Below, piece after piece: positions 24,246 through 33,650 of a DNA stretch of 64,000 nt; the first letter of the stretch is position 1; each line of letters starts with the position of its first letter. The stretch lies in NCBI RefSeq assembly GCF_943373825.1, contig NZ_CALSBP010000002.1, forward strand, positions 2,097,501 through 2,161,500, read 5' to 3'. This stretch comes from Aquimarina spinulae (GTDB lineage Bacteria; Bacteroidota; Bacteroidia; Flavobacteriales; Flavobacteriaceae). The notes under the pieces are model-generated. The model did not search any database, was not told the origin of the DNA, and worked only from the letters and a program-made list of their open reading frames with translations. Both the position numbers and the translations under genes were made by a program.

Positions 24246-25356
24246 TTAGTCCAAAAAATGGGTGTAAAACAGGTATTCTTAAAATGATTAAATGATAAAC
24301 CATCCAACTCCCTAAAAATGTGCCCAAAATTAATACCGAGAACTTAGATAAAAATCCCCAATCGAGATTCATTACATAATACCCTATTGCAATCATAATT
24401 GTTTGATGTAGAATATAAAATGGATACACTGCACGGTTACAGTATGCTAATTTTTTACTCTTCCTATTTAAGAATTTTGCTCCATACCCAAATAGTACCA
24501 AAATCCAGGACCACAAATTAATTACTTTAACTAATGCTTCAGAGAAATGTACAAATGTGCTATCTTCTAATCGTAACCATATCCATATTTGCGTACTAAA
24601 TGTAATAACCCCTATGGTTAATGCTTTAGATTTTATTCGATCTATACTATTCCAGAATTCTTTTCCAGATGCGATGAGAACAAATCCAAAGAAAAATAAA
24701 ATGAGGCTATTGATAAAATTGAACCAATCATCGATCAAGGCGTGAGTGACAGGAAAAAAAGGTTCTAAAAATGCTTCAGTTAAATATAATGGTATAATAA
24801 AAAGATATAGTCCATACTTTTTTTGCACATTTTTCCTGACCCAAATAATTAGTTTGGTCGGATTTTTTTTGATCCAGATAAATACTGGTGAAAGCACTAA
24901 TGAAAATATTAAAAGATAAGGTAAAAACCAGAGGTGATGCCAACTAAAATTTCCTTCTGGATATATCCCTGTATATGCTATAGTAGTAAAATATTCTACT
25001 AGTGAACCAGAAAACTGATGGTTTGCCATACGTTCAAAATATACCTGTGGAGGAACAATAAACAACATTCCAAAAAGTAATGGAATTGCCAACCTTTTAA
25101 TACGTTCTAAATTGAATTGCCATAAATTTCGGGAAGAAAGCGCATAATAAGTTCCCATACCCGATATTACAAATAAAATAGGTAAACGCCACTGATTTAA
25201 AAAAAGCATAGGCCAGCGAAGCCAATCATAAATTATATTGTTTTTAATATGAAACCCCCAGGGCACAAAAAACATTCCTACATGATAAAAAATCAATAAC
25301 CCAAATACAATAACTCGCAACCAGTCGAGGTCATATCGACGAATTTGTTTCTCCAT
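24229..25356 (-). CDS. Acyltransferase family 3 membrane protein
   Basis: 375 residues with about ten hydrophobic helices. The N-terminus RRYDLDWLRVIVFGLLIFYHVGMF has the Arg and His of the acyltransferase-3 (OpgC/OafA-like) family, and LPILFVISGMGTYYALSSR follows as usual. These inner-membrane enzymes transfer acyl groups such as acetyl or succinyl to surface sugars or glucans; the substrate here is not identifiable. The C-terminal codons form part of the terminator stem. A start at 25356 places the membrane-entry motif about ten residues in. Confidence 0.85.
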   Translation of the reverse strand: MEKQIRRYDLDWLRVIVFGLLIFYHVGMFFVPWGFHIKNNIIYDWLRWPMLFLNQWRLPILFVISGMGTYYALSSRNLWQFNLERIKRLAIPLLFGMLFIVPPQVYFERMANHQFSGSLVEYFTTIAYTGIYPEGNFSWHHLWFLPYLLIFSLVLSPVFIWIKKNPTKLIIWVRKNVQKKYGLYLFIIPLYLTEAFLEPFFPVTHALIDDWFNFINSLILFFFGFVLIASGKEFWNSIDRIKSKALTIGVITFSTQIWIWLRLEDSTFVHFSEALVKVINLWSWILVLFGYGAKFLNRKSKKLAYCNRAVYPFYILHQTIMIAIGYYVMNLDWGFLSKFSVLILGTFLGSWMVYHLIILRIPVLHPFFGLKKPYT

Positions 25357-25472
25357 AATACTTATAAAATTTGTTTTACCAAAAGTGAAGTATTTTGCTC
25401 ATAACCAGTCCTTAAAAAAAGGGTATTGCGTCTAGAATTATAATTTTAGACACTTTTTACTGGTGTTTAGTC

Positions 25473-26654
25473 TTAAGAAACAGATTTTTGAAATTTCACA
25501 AATGCTTTTGGAGACATTTCTACATGTTTTTTAAAAGCGTTATAGAATGTGGCTTTTGATTTAAAACCAACAGAATTACCAATAGCTTCAATGGTGAGAT
25601 GATCATAATTTTTATCTAATAACCTTTTTTTCGATTCTTCAATTCGATATTGATTTATAAAATCATTAAAATTCAGATTGGTATTTGCATTTATAATTTG
25701 AGAAATATAATTAGAATTAGACCCTAAGCTTTTTGCCAAATCTTTTAATGAAGCTGTAGGCAACAAATAATATGCCTCGTCTTTGATATACGATTTTATT
25801 TCTTTTATAGAATTTTGATCATTCTTAATTTTTGAAGTCTCATACTTGTCAGCTATCCACGAATTTTCAAAGAATCTCGATTCTGAAAGCAACACAAAAG
25901 TTGTAATTAAAATAAGTGAGGTAAGAAAGATAAAAATATAATGATCACCTGCATCATCCTCAAAATTTAGAAATACTAAAAACACAAGGATAAATGTTGC
26001 CAAAAATCCAATAATCGTATTTCTAGAAAAATCATATTTATTAACTTTTATACTATTTGCATTTTTAGTTTTACTAGCATAAAAATGTCTTACTATAAGC
26101 CGTATAGATAGTATGATATAAATGATAAAACTGGATAAGACGAGCCATCTAAATTCATCTTTTATCCATAGGTAAGAATAATGGGTATCATCCGGAACAG
26201 GGATTCTTTGTATTTCTGAAAAATATGCTCCCAAATATGCATTAATCTTTACAGAAACAGGCTGTATATAATATGTTATCTGAGACAAAAAATATACTGC
26301 AGATGGCAAAACATGAATCCAATACTTCTTAAAAGTAATTGAATTTCGTTCGAGAAGCGCATAAATAAACAAATATATCGATGGTCCCAAAAGCAATACC
26401 AGTGGCTCGGTACTGTCATTTACATGAGGTACATACTTTAACAGCCCGGTATAACACAAAAAAACATCAATTGCGATAATAGATTGCAGCAATAAAGACC
26501 ACCCATATATTCTAAAAGCAGTATTTTTTGACGTTCTAAAAAGAATTACCAAACTTAGTAGTATTCCTAAAAACACACCTAAAAACATAAAATATGATAC
26601 TGGATTATGACGTATCGGGATTTTATCAATTATGTATTGAATACTTTCCATCAA
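25473..26654 (-). CDS. Membrane-anchored AraC-family transcription regulator
   Basis: 393 residues. Residues about 15-265 hold roughly seven hydrophobic helices (FLGVFLGILLSLVILF, YGWSLLLQSIIAIDVFL and others). The C-terminal about 110 residues are an AraC-type double helix-turn-helix: SLKDLAKSLGSNSNYISQIINANTNLNFNDFINQYRIEESKKRLL and LTIEAIGNSVGFKSKATFYNAFKKHVEMSPKAF. Membrane-anchored AraC regulators are frequent in Bacteroidota and probably respond to a signal at the inner membrane. It starts 10 bp after the stop of the phosphoesterase gene 26665-27567, so the two may be cotranscribed. Target genes are unknown; the acyltransferase gene just downstream is a candidate by position only. Confidence 0.87.
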   Translation of the reverse strand: MMESIQYIIDKIPIRHNPVSYFMFLGVFLGILLSLVILFRTSKNTAFRIYGWSLLLQSIIAIDVFLCYTGLLKYVPHVNDSTEPLVLLLGPSIYLFIYALLERNSITFKKYWIHVLPSAVYFLSQITYYIQPVSVKINAYLGAYFSEIQRIPVPDDTHYSYLWIKDEFRWLVLSSFIIYIILSIRLIVRHFYASKTKNANSIKVNKYDFSRNTIIGFLATFILVFLVFLNFEDDAGDHYIFIFLTSLILITTFVLLSESRFFENSWIADKYETSKIKNDQNSIKEIKSYIKDEAYYLLPTASLKDLAKSLGSNSNYISQIINANTNLNFNDFINQYRIEESKKRLLDKNYDHLTIEAIGNSVGFKSKATFYNAFKKHVEMSPKAFVKFQKSVS

Positions 26655-26664
26655 ATAAGATCAT

Positions 26665-27567
26665 CTATTCTGTAATAAACTCAGTAAGTTTTTGAGGCCC
26701 TTCTAGGGGGACTCTAATGATTTTTAATGTCCCGTCTTCGGTAGTCGAAATTTGCCACTTCATTAAGGTGATACTACCATTTTCGATTTCTATTCCTGTA
26801 ATAGATCTGGGGTGAACACAACTCCCATCATTAAATAGAGCTAGTTCTCCCGCTTCTGGAAATCGAGGTCTGTGAGTATGACCAATAATAGTTAACAAAT
26901 TCTTGTTATTGGCAATCCATTTTTTGATTCTACGTTCTATTCGTATAGTTTCTTTGTAGTTTTTTGCAGGACTGGTTGGGTCTGCAATTCCTACTACCTG
27001 AAGAGGTTTCCATAAAACCCGTACAAGAAATCTATTTATTCTCCAGCCTATATAATTCATAAAATCTGCCTGGTGGCCATGAATCAGGAAAACTTCCTGC
27101 TCTGTATTCTTATGTTTCAATACAATAGCTTCATGGTATTTTATATCAGGAAACAAAGGAACTTCTTTATCTGTATCTGTTTTTTGATCAAAATAAGAAC
27201 TAAGATGTTTTTTTACATATTTGGGATCTCGATACACCATATCATGATTACCCCAAATCAAATTCAATCTATAGTCTTCGTGAAATAATTGTAATAACTC
27301 GTATATATCTTTATGTGCTCTAAATATGGTTTCGAAACTTAAATTCTCCCAAAGTTCATCTCCATCACCTAATTCACAATAGGTAAATCCTTCGGTATAA
27401 TAATGTTTTAAAGCATGGAAATAAATATTGCGATTATTAGCAAACTCATCTGCAAAACTATTATCTCCCCGGTGACAATCACTAAAAAAGATAAACTTAG
27501 ATGTATCATCAAACGGAATTACTTTGGCATTTTTATAAGCACGATCCAAACGGGATTGAGAAGACAT
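26665..27567 (-). CDS. Calcineurin-like metallophosphoesterase
   Basis: 300 residues. Metal-binding blocks in order: FFSDCHRGD (Asp, His; about 28-36), ELGDGDELWE, LIWGNHDMVY (GNHD) and TIIGHTHRPRF (GHTH) near residue 230. The set matches dimetal phosphoesterases; the GDGDELW variant of GDxxD resembles LpxH-like lipid phosphohydrolases, but the basic linker and the missing hydrophobic cap make the substrate uncertain. No signal peptide, so cytoplasmic or peripheral on the membrane. Confidence 0.85.
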   Translation of the reverse strand: MSSQSRLDRAYKNAKVIPFDDTSKFIFFSDCHRGDNSFADEFANNRNIYFHALKHYYTEGFTYCELGDGDELWENLSFETIFRAHKDIYELLQLFHEDYRLNLIWGNHDMVYRDPKYVKKHLSSYFDQKTDTDKEVPLFPDIKYHEAIVLKHKNTEQEVFLIHGHQADFMNYIGWRINRFLVRVLWKPLQVVGIADPTSPAKNYKETIRIERRIKKWIANNKNLLTIIGHTHRPRFPEAGELALFNDGSCVHPRSITGIEIENGSITLMKWQISTTEDGTLKIIRVPLEGPQKLTEFITE

Positions 27568-27799
27568 ACACTACGTTTTTAGTAAATATACAATACTATA
27601 TATTTTATTTGTGCTCGACTACCTAAAAAACATATAGTATTTTAATATTGGTTTGTATTTGATTTTTATTTTAGTTGTCGTGAATACATAGAGTTCTTTA
27701 CGTATATCTTCAAGCATTTAGGCCCAGGATACCTGATTTATGTCATTTTTATTAGCAAATACTACTCCTATCTTTGAGTAACCTTGAAGCAGATTATTT

Positions 27800-28582
27800 A
27801 TGACACGATCACTTCGCATAGTAGAAAGGACCAAAGCTTTTTTTACAGAGATAGGCGATTTGTCATATTTCTCAGGTCGTTTTTTTAAAGAAGTATTTAC
27901 CAGGCCATTCGAGTTTCAGGAACTATTACGACAGTGCTATAATATGGGTAATCGTTCTTTACTTTTAGTTGGAGTAACCGGGTTTATTTTAGGGCTGGTT
28001 TTTACACTTCAGTCTCGACCTACTTTAATGGAATTTGGTGCAGAATCCTGGATGCCTTCTATGGTAGGGATTTCTATTGTAAGAGAAATCGGACCTGTAA
28101 TTACCGCTCTTATTTGCGCAGGACGCATTGGTTCTGGAATCGGCGCCGAACTTGGATCTATGCGAGTAACAGAGCAAATTGATGCGATGGAGGTATCAGG
28201 AACAAACCCTTTTAAGTACCTTGTTGTTACTCGTATTACAGCAACAACCTTGATGCTTCCTATATTAATTATTTTTGGAGATGCAATTGCTTTATTTGGT
28301 TCTGCCATTGTCGAAAATTTAAAAGGAGCTGTCTCTTATCAATTATATTTTAATCAAGTATTTGATGCGATAAAGTATAGTGATATCATTCCTGCTACAG
28401 TAAAATCATTCTTTTTTGGATATGCCATAGGGTTGGTAGGATGTTACAAAGGATATTACTGCAAAAAAGGAACCGCAGGTGTTGGTGAGGCGTCAAACTC
28501 GGCCGTAGTATATACTTCAATGTTATTGTTTGTGATTGATTTCGTAGCAGTATTTCTGGCAGATATATTTTTTGAAATTTAA
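27800..28582 (+). CDS. mlaE: MlaE-like ABC transporter permease
   Basis: 260 residues, about five to six helices. Family segments: LLLVGVTGFILGLVFTLQSRPTLMEFGAESW, VREIGPVITALICAGRIGSGIGAELGSMRVTEQIDAMEVSGTNP, TRITATTLMLPIL and FFGYAIGLVGCYKGYYCKKG. MlaE with MlaF and MlaD forms the inner-membrane complex moving phospholipids between the membranes, mostly to keep the outer leaflet free of them. Its TAA overlaps the start of mlaF by one base. Confidence 0.94.
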   Translation: MTRSLRIVERTKAFFTEIGDLSYFSGRFFKEVFTRPFEFQELLRQCYNMGNRSLLLVGVTGFILGLVFTLQSRPTLMEFGAESWMPSMVGISIVREIGPVITALICAGRIGSGIGAELGSMRVTEQIDAMEVSGTNPFKYLVVTRITATTLMLPILIIFGDAIALFGSAIVENLKGAVSYQLYFNQVFDAIKYSDIIPATVKSFFFGYAIGLVGCYKGYYCKKGTAGVGEASNSAVVYTSMLLFVIDFVAVFLADIFFEI

Positions 28583-29334
28583 TGAAACCTAAAAAAAACA
28601 TAACCTCTGTTCTTGAGATCAAAGATCTAAGAAAAAACTTTGGCGATAATCACGTGCTCAACGGATTTAGTCTGCAATTATTTGAAGGAGAAAACCTGGT
28701 GGTCATGGGTAAATCGGGTTCTGGTAAATCGGTAATGATCAAATGTCTCGTAGGGTTAATGCAAGCAGATAGTGGTAGTATACGAATAAAAGGGCAGGAC
28801 ATTACTATTTTGGGGCAGATAGAACTGGATCTGCTTCGCACCGAAATTGGTTTTTTGTTTCAGGGTAGTGCTCTATATGATTCTATGACTGTTCGTGAGA
28901 ATCTAGAGTTTCCTTTACGCAGGCATAAAGATAAATTAAATATGACCGGGCATACCGAAGCATTAGTTATAGAAGCACTAGAAAATGTAGGTTTAGCACA
29001 TGCAATAGATTTAATGCCATCAGAACTCTCAGGAGGGATGCAACGCAGAGTAGCACTAGCGAGAGCCTTGATTCTAAAACCTAAAATTATTCTTTATGAT
29101 GAACCTACAACTGGATTAGACCCAATAACTTCTAAAGAAATTATCGAGTTAATGCGTAGTATTCAAAAAAAATACGGAACCTCATCATTAATCATTACAC
29201 ATGATGTGGATTGTGCCAGAGTAATTTCTAACAGAATTATTTTGCTCGTAGACGGAATTAATTATGCAGAGGGAACATATCAGGAATTATCCCAATCAAA
29301 TAATCCCCAGGTAAAAGCCTTTTTTAAGCATTAG
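28582..29334 (+). CDS. mlaF: MlaF-like ABC transporter ATPase
   Basis: 250 residues. Walker A GKSGSGKSV (about 44-52), Q loop FLFQGSALYDSMTV, signature ELSGGMQRRVALARAL, Walker B PKIILYDEPTTGLDP and the switch His in IITHDVD. Partner of the upstream MlaE permease; powers lipid transfer. ATG overlaps the mlaE stop (TAATG). Confidence 0.95.
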   Translation: MKPKKNITSVLEIKDLRKNFGDNHVLNGFSLQLFEGENLVVMGKSGSGKSVMIKCLVGLMQADSGSIRIKGQDITILGQIELDLLRTEIGFLFQGSALYDSMTVRENLEFPLRRHKDKLNMTGHTEALVIEALENVGLAHAIDLMPSELSGGMQRRVALARALILKPKIILYDEPTTGLDPITSKEIIELMRSIQKKYGTSSLIITHDVDCARVISNRIILLVDGINYAEGTYQELSQSNNPQVKAFFKH

Positions 29335-29362
29335 AGGATAGATAAAACTAAAGTGAAACGTT

Positions 29363-30364
29363 ATGAAAAAAACAGCATCCCAAAAGTTGAAACTTGGTGT
29401 CTTTGTCGTGATCGGCACAGCATTGCTTATCGCTGCACTATACTCTATCGGAAATCGGCAAAATCTCTTTGGTAGCAATATTAGAATCATGACTCAGTTT
29501 ACGAATGTCAATGGTCTCGAATTAGGAAATAATGTTCGGTATTCTGGAATTAATGTAGGAACAGTAAGTAAAATTAAGATGATAGACGATACTCAAATTA
29601 TAGTCGAAATGCTTATTCGAGAAAATATAGGAAAACATATTAAAAAAGATGCCGTAGCAACTATAGGATCAGATGGTTTGGTCGGTAATATGATCGTAAA
29701 CATTATTCCCAGAGAAAGTAAAAAACTTCCTGTGATTTCGGGGGATACCATACAATCTTACAGTAAAATAGGAACAGATGATATGCTCACCACTCTTAAT
29801 GTAACTAATGAAAATGCCGCCTTACTTACAGCAGATTTACTAAAAATAACAACAAAAATCATTGAAGGTAATGGGACTATAGGATTATTGATCAATGATT
29901 CTATAATGGCAAAAGACCTGAAACAAACTATTTTTCAATTAAAAAATACAAGTACGGGAGCATCACAAGCTATTACCGAACTTAAAGACATCATCTCTTT
30001 GGTTAAACAGGGCCAAAGCGTAGCAGGCGTTTTGTTGCAGGATAGCCTATCTGGTCAGAAAATGAAAACCATAGTGAATAACCTAGAGCAATCCAGTGTT
30101 GATATCAGTCAGATAACTACAAATCTAGATATAGTATTAAAAGATATAAAAGAAGGAAAAGGAGCACTGCATTATCTAACCGCAGACCCAACTCTGGTTA
30201 AAAATATTGATTCTACCATGAATAGTATTAAAGAAGGAACATATCGTTTTAACGAGAATATGGAAGCTCTAAAACATAATTTTTTATTTAGAGGGTACTT
30301 TAAAAAACTAGAAAAAGAAAAGAAAAAGGAAGAATCTTCTAATAAAAATAACCATGAAAATTGA
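29363..30364 (+). CDS. mlaD: MlaD-like MCE-domain lipid-binding protein
   Basis: 333 residues. One N-terminal membrane helix (LGVFVVIGTALLIAALYSI) followed by an MCE domain about 40-115 (FTNVNGLELGNNVRYSGINVGTVSKIKMID, IGSDGLVGNMIVNIIP). The C-terminal half is helical, and ends in a Lys/Glu-rich tail. By family it forms the hexameric ring holding phospholipid at the periplasmic side of MlaEF. It is 28 bp after mlaF and overlaps the next gene by 11 bp. Confidence 0.92.
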   Translation: MKKTASQKLKLGVFVVIGTALLIAALYSIGNRQNLFGSNIRIMTQFTNVNGLELGNNVRYSGINVGTVSKIKMIDDTQIIVEMLIRENIGKHIKKDAVATIGSDGLVGNMIVNIIPRESKKLPVISGDTIQSYSKIGTDDMLTTLNVTNENAALLTADLLKITTKIIEGNGTIGLLINDSIMAKDLKQTIFQLKNTSTGASQAITELKDIISLVKQGQSVAGVLLQDSLSGQKMKTIVNNLEQSSVDISQITTNLDIVLKDIKEGKGALHYLTADPTLVKNIDSTMNSIKEGTYRFNENMEALKHNFLFRGYFKKLEKEKKKEESSNKNNHEN

Positions 30365-30842
30365 ACATCTTGAAGAACGAGTTAATGAGTATAGAAATTC
30401 TATAAAAACAGTTGTAGATAAAAGAATGCTTTGGAAGAATAAAACCAAAGATATTCTTCTTAAAACCTTACAGGGAATTGTACAACACTATGATATTGGA
30501 TGGAAAGTTCAGGAATTAAGCTGGATTCATAATAACGAAGCTATAAATATTACTTTTGATTCTTTTCCGCAAGAACTAATAGATTGTACAAACCTAATAC
30601 CTGCATATCAATTTTTACCTGGAGGAGCCTTGATTTTTTCGCAATCCTACAATGGTGACATTTATGTTTTTATGTTATTCCCCGAGATCGAAAATAAACC
30701 TCAAGAAAATAACATGATAGAATTAGGGGTGTATACTCCAGAATCGATAACTCAAAAATTTATTGCTGAGAAAGTAGATGAATTTCTAAAAGAGATTATT
30801 AAATGGGAAGTCCCTTCTCTAAAGAATAAAGTAGGGTATTGA
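30354..30842 (+). CDS. Conserved protein of unknown function, fourth gene of the Mla-like operon
   Basis: 162 residues, no signal peptide, no membrane helix. The start overlaps mlaD by 11 bp, so translation is coupled. N-terminal half helical and charged (LEERVNEYRNSIKTVVDKRMLWKN), then a mixed alpha/beta part with FLPGGALIFSQSYNGDIYVFMLFPEI. I do not recognise the family. Its place in the operon suggests a cytoplasmic partner of the MlaEFD complex, in the position where other bacteria have mlaB or mlaC, but it shows neither the STAS fold of MlaB nor an MlaC signal peptide. Confidence 0.75.
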   Translation: MKIEHLEERVNEYRNSIKTVVDKRMLWKNKTKDILLKTLQGIVQHYDIGWKVQELSWIHNNEAINITFDSFPQELIDCTNLIPAYQFLPGGALIFSQSYNGDIYVFMLFPEIENKPQENNMIELGVYTPESITQKFIAEKVDEFLKEIIKWEVPSLKNKVGY

Positions 30843-30876
30843 TACAATTCTGGATAGTTTGTTTCGATATGTGTTC

Positions 30877-31674
30877 CTAGCTCATTAATTTGTAATCAAG
30901 AATAGTAGCTTTAAAATACTTCTGCTTCCCTTTTTTAAGATCCCAGATTGCAGTCATCGTACTCGGAATCAACAATCCATTATAATCTTTATATTCTCCT
31001 ACTTCTCCAATAAAATCTTCGAGTTCTGTATCTCTATATCTTTTGGTTTTAAAATGATCTATCATCCCGTTTTGGTTAAATATAAAAAAGCCTTCAAGAG
31101 CATGATTCTCGTTTACGACAGTAGCCTTTATCGTTCTATAATCTATGGCTTCCCAGGAAATATCAGAGTTTAAAAAACCTATCGGAAACCAGATAAGTTC
31201 TCCCAAATACCGTCCTAATGAACTTTGATCTACTTTTTGACCTGTAAACAGAACTATATTTTTTAATCCCAATACACTCACTTTTACTTCACCTTTACCA
31301 TTAGTATATTTATCTCTGATTAGCATTGGTAATGCTTTTGCTTTCCATATAAATCCAAAATTGTTCGAAGACATGTATTGCGTAGCAGAAAATGGTAACC
31401 ACTTTTTTTCTGGACTCGTTCTGATCTCTCCTTTTTGCATAAAAATAGCATTGCAATATTTTGGTTTCCCTACAATGTTGACTTTACTAAGGTAGTTTTT
31501 CATCAGATCAGGAAAATCATCCAAGTCTTTCTCAGTGATTTTTGCATCTATTTCTCTACTTGTATTGAACAATAGTACTCTTTCTTGTTTTACAGAAACA
31601 TTAAACGATACTATCCCTACTATAGATATCACAATTAATAGTATTAGTATACTTCCGATTATAACCAATATCAT
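30877..31674 (-). CDS. Membrane-anchored protein of unknown function (DUF6544-like)
   Basis: 265 residues. One N-terminal helix (ILVIIGSILILLIVISIVGIVSF) then a soluble domain with LPDLMKNYLSKVNIVGKPK-like, GEIRTSPEKKWLPFSATQYMS and LGRYLGELIWFPIGFL stretches, which resemble a conserved family I believe is DUF6544; function unknown. It is the last gene of the minus-strand exporter operon, 31 bp after the ATPase gene. It probably faces the periplasm. A role in handling the exported lipid or compound is possible from context only. Confidence 0.7.
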   Translation of the reverse strand: MILVIIGSILILLIVISIVGIVSFNVSVKQERVLLFNTSREIDAKITEKDLDDFPDLMKNYLSKVNIVGKPKYCNAIFMQKGEIRTSPEKKWLPFSATQYMSSNNFGFIWKAKALPMLIRDKYTNGKGEVKVSVLGLKNIVLFTGQKVDQSSLGRYLGELIWFPIGFLNSDISWEAIDYRTIKATVVNENHALEGFFIFNQNGMIDHFKTKRYRDTELEDFIGEVGEYKDYNGLLIPSTMTAIWDLKKGKQKYFKATILDYKLMS

Positions 31675-31705
31675 TTTTAAAATTGTTTTTTTATTAAAAA
31701 AATAT

Positions 31706-32380
31706 TCAACCTATAATTCTACCATCGCCCATTTCTATAATTCGATCGGTTTTATTTGCAAAATCTATATCATGGGTAACAACCAGAAGTGACAACCCTT
31801 CTTCATCACTTAATTGCTTAAAAACATTGAACACATTTTCAGAATTATAACTATCCAGGTTTCCTGTGGGTTCGTCCCCCATAATGATAGCAGGATCATT
31901 TATTAGTGCCCTCGCAATGGCAACTCGTTGTTTTTCTCCACCAGAGATGCGTGAAGCTCTTTTTTTGGCAAGATGATCAATTTTAAGGATACGAAGCTTA
32001 TTCATCGCATCATGCTCAATTTCTTCTATAGATTTTTCGGCTAGTTTTTTGGCAGGAAGCATTACATTTTCTAATACCGAAAATTCGGATAACAGATAAT
32101 GAAACTGAAATACAAAACCTATATGTTTGTTTCGTATATAAGAGAGCTTCTCTCTTTCTTGTCCTGTGACAAGCTCATTATTAAGGTATAAACCCCCTTC
32201 ATAATCTGTATCCATAGTTGATAAGATATACAACAAAGTAGATTTACCACACCCAGATTTTCCCATAATAGAGGCAAATTCTCCTTGGCTTACCTTAAAA
32301 GAAATATCTTTTAATACATGAAAAAGTACTGGTTTTCTAAAATACTTGTTGATATTTTTGGCTTCGAGAACTGTTTTCAT
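31706..32380 (-). CDS. ABC exporter ATPase (LolD/MacB/DevA type)
   Basis: 224 residues. Walker A GKSGCGKSTLL (about 40-50), Q loop FQFHYLLSEFS, signature RISGGEKQRVAIARAL, Walker B AIIMGDEPTGNLDS and switch His VVTHDID. The LolD/MacB subgroup serves FtsX-like permeases that do not transport through the membrane core but drive periplasmic partners. Seven bases after the permease gene. Confidence 0.92.
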   Translation of the reverse strand: MKTVLEAKNINKYFRKPVLFHVLKDISFKVSQGEFASIMGKSGCGKSTLLYILSTMDTDYEGGLYLNNELVTGQEREKLSYIRNKHIGFVFQFHYLLSEFSVLENVMLPAKKLAEKSIEEIEHDAMNKLRILKIDHLAKKRASRISGGEKQRVAIARALINDPAIIMGDEPTGNLDSYNSENVFNVFKQLSDEEGLSLLVVTHDIDFANKTDRIIEMGDGRIIG

Positions 32381-32387
32381 AGTATAA

Positions 32388-33650
32388 TTATTGCCCCCTA
32401 ATAATACGCACGGGGTCTATTTTTTTTGCTTTCTGAGAAGGTAAATACCCTGCCAAAAAAGTTGAAATCATAGCGAAGGTTATGCCAATGCCATAAAACC
32501 AGAGATTATGATTAATAGGATAAGTAGTAATCGTTGGCAGTGCCTCTGTTTCAAAAGGTAACTGATCGATAAGATGAGATAGACCAAATCCAATTAACAA
32601 TCCTAAAACTCCGCCAACAACACCAATGATTATAGCTTGACTCATAAAAATCAACTGCACATCTTTTCCCGAAAAACCAGTTGCCTTTAGAATAGCAATA
32701 TCATTCATTTTTTCATAAATAAGCATATTTAGAATATTGTAAATACCAAACCCGGCCACAATCAATAACGTTATAGAAACAGCATAGGTAATTAGATTCC
32801 TAATTGTGGTTCCTGTTTCAAATTGTGCATTAGCAGTATTAATATCAATCGCTTTGAGCTTAAACTGTTGCTCTACTTTTTCTGCTAATGTAATGGCTTG
32901 TTCAATATGGTGAAGTTTTACATTGATATCTGTGATATAATTTTCTGCTTCTCCCAAAATACGCTGTACAGTTTTAATAGTAGCAAAACTCTGAATGTTA
33001 TCAATATCGGCAATCCCACTTTGATATATTCCTACAATTTTTAATGGAAAGACATCTCCTTTTATGGTACTGATCTGCACTCTATCGCCAATAGTAAGAG
33101 ACATTTTTTTTGCGACACCCGCACCTAATAAAATCCCATTATCATTATGCTGCAATGCCTGGGGAGTTCCTTTAACAATATAATCTTTGAAATTAAAAAA
33201 CTCTACTTCTTTCATAATATCAACACCGGTTAGATTACCTCCCAATTCAATAGATCCTGAGATATAAAATATTTGTGATTTAATCTGTGGTATTGCTCCC
33301 CTAACCTTAGGATCTTTATTAAGGTAATTAATAATAGGAAGTGCATTGTGAATTCTTTTCTGACTTTGTTTTGGTTTAATCGAATGCACTACATTAAATG
33401 TATTTTGAAGTTCACCATATAAGTCTACAGGTTGTTTTTTTGAAGGTTCAATCTCATTAAAAATATGAATATGTGGTGTCTGATTAAGAATTAAATCATC
33501 TAGCATCTTATTCAGCCCAGTCATAAAACAAACCAAAGTAATATATGCACCAATACCAAAAGTCACACCCAAAGCTGCTGTTGCAGTTTGTTTGATTTTG
33601 GTCACCAGATGTGTTCTGGCAATGTTTAATATGACTTTCCAATTGGTCAT
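32388..33650 (-). CDS. FtsX/MacB-type ABC permease (DevC-like)
   Basis: 420 residues. Four helices in the FtsX pattern: one near residue 30 (AALGVTFGIGAYITLVCFM), a periplasmic domain about 50-290, then three C-terminal helices (LITYAVSITLLIVAGFGIYNIL, IIGVVGGVLGLLIGFGL, WFYGIGITFAMISTFLAGYLP) with the conserved AILKATGFSGKDVQLIF coupling region and a PVRIIRG end. ATG overlaps the adaptor stop by one base. With the adaptor and ATPase it forms a DevBCA-like exporter; no outer-membrane factor gene is in the operon. Confidence 0.9.
   Translation of the reverse strand: MTNWKVILNIARTHLVTKIKQTATAALGVTFGIGAYITLVCFMTGLNKMLDDLILNQTPHIHIFNEIEPSKKQPVDLYGELQNTFNVVHSIKPKQSQKRIHNALPIINYLNKDPKVRGAIPQIKSQIFYISGSIELGGNLTGVDIMKEVEFFNFKDYIVKGTPQALQHNDNGILLGAGVAKKMSLTIGDRVQISTIKGDVFPLKIVGIYQSGIADIDNIQSFATIKTVQRILGEAENYITDINVKLHHIEQAITLAEKVEQQFKLKAIDINTANAQFETGTTIRNLITYAVSITLLIVAGFGIYNILNMLIYEKMNDIAILKATGFSGKDVQLIFMSQAIIIGVVGGVLGLLIGFGLSHLIDQLPFETEALPTITTYPINHNLWFYGIGITFAMISTFLAGYLPSQKAKKIDPVRIIRGQ

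Noticed and set aside
29296..29490. Minus-strand frame opposite mlaF/mlaD
   Set aside because: Shadow of mlaF and mlaD coding sequence; no start context or homology-like features.
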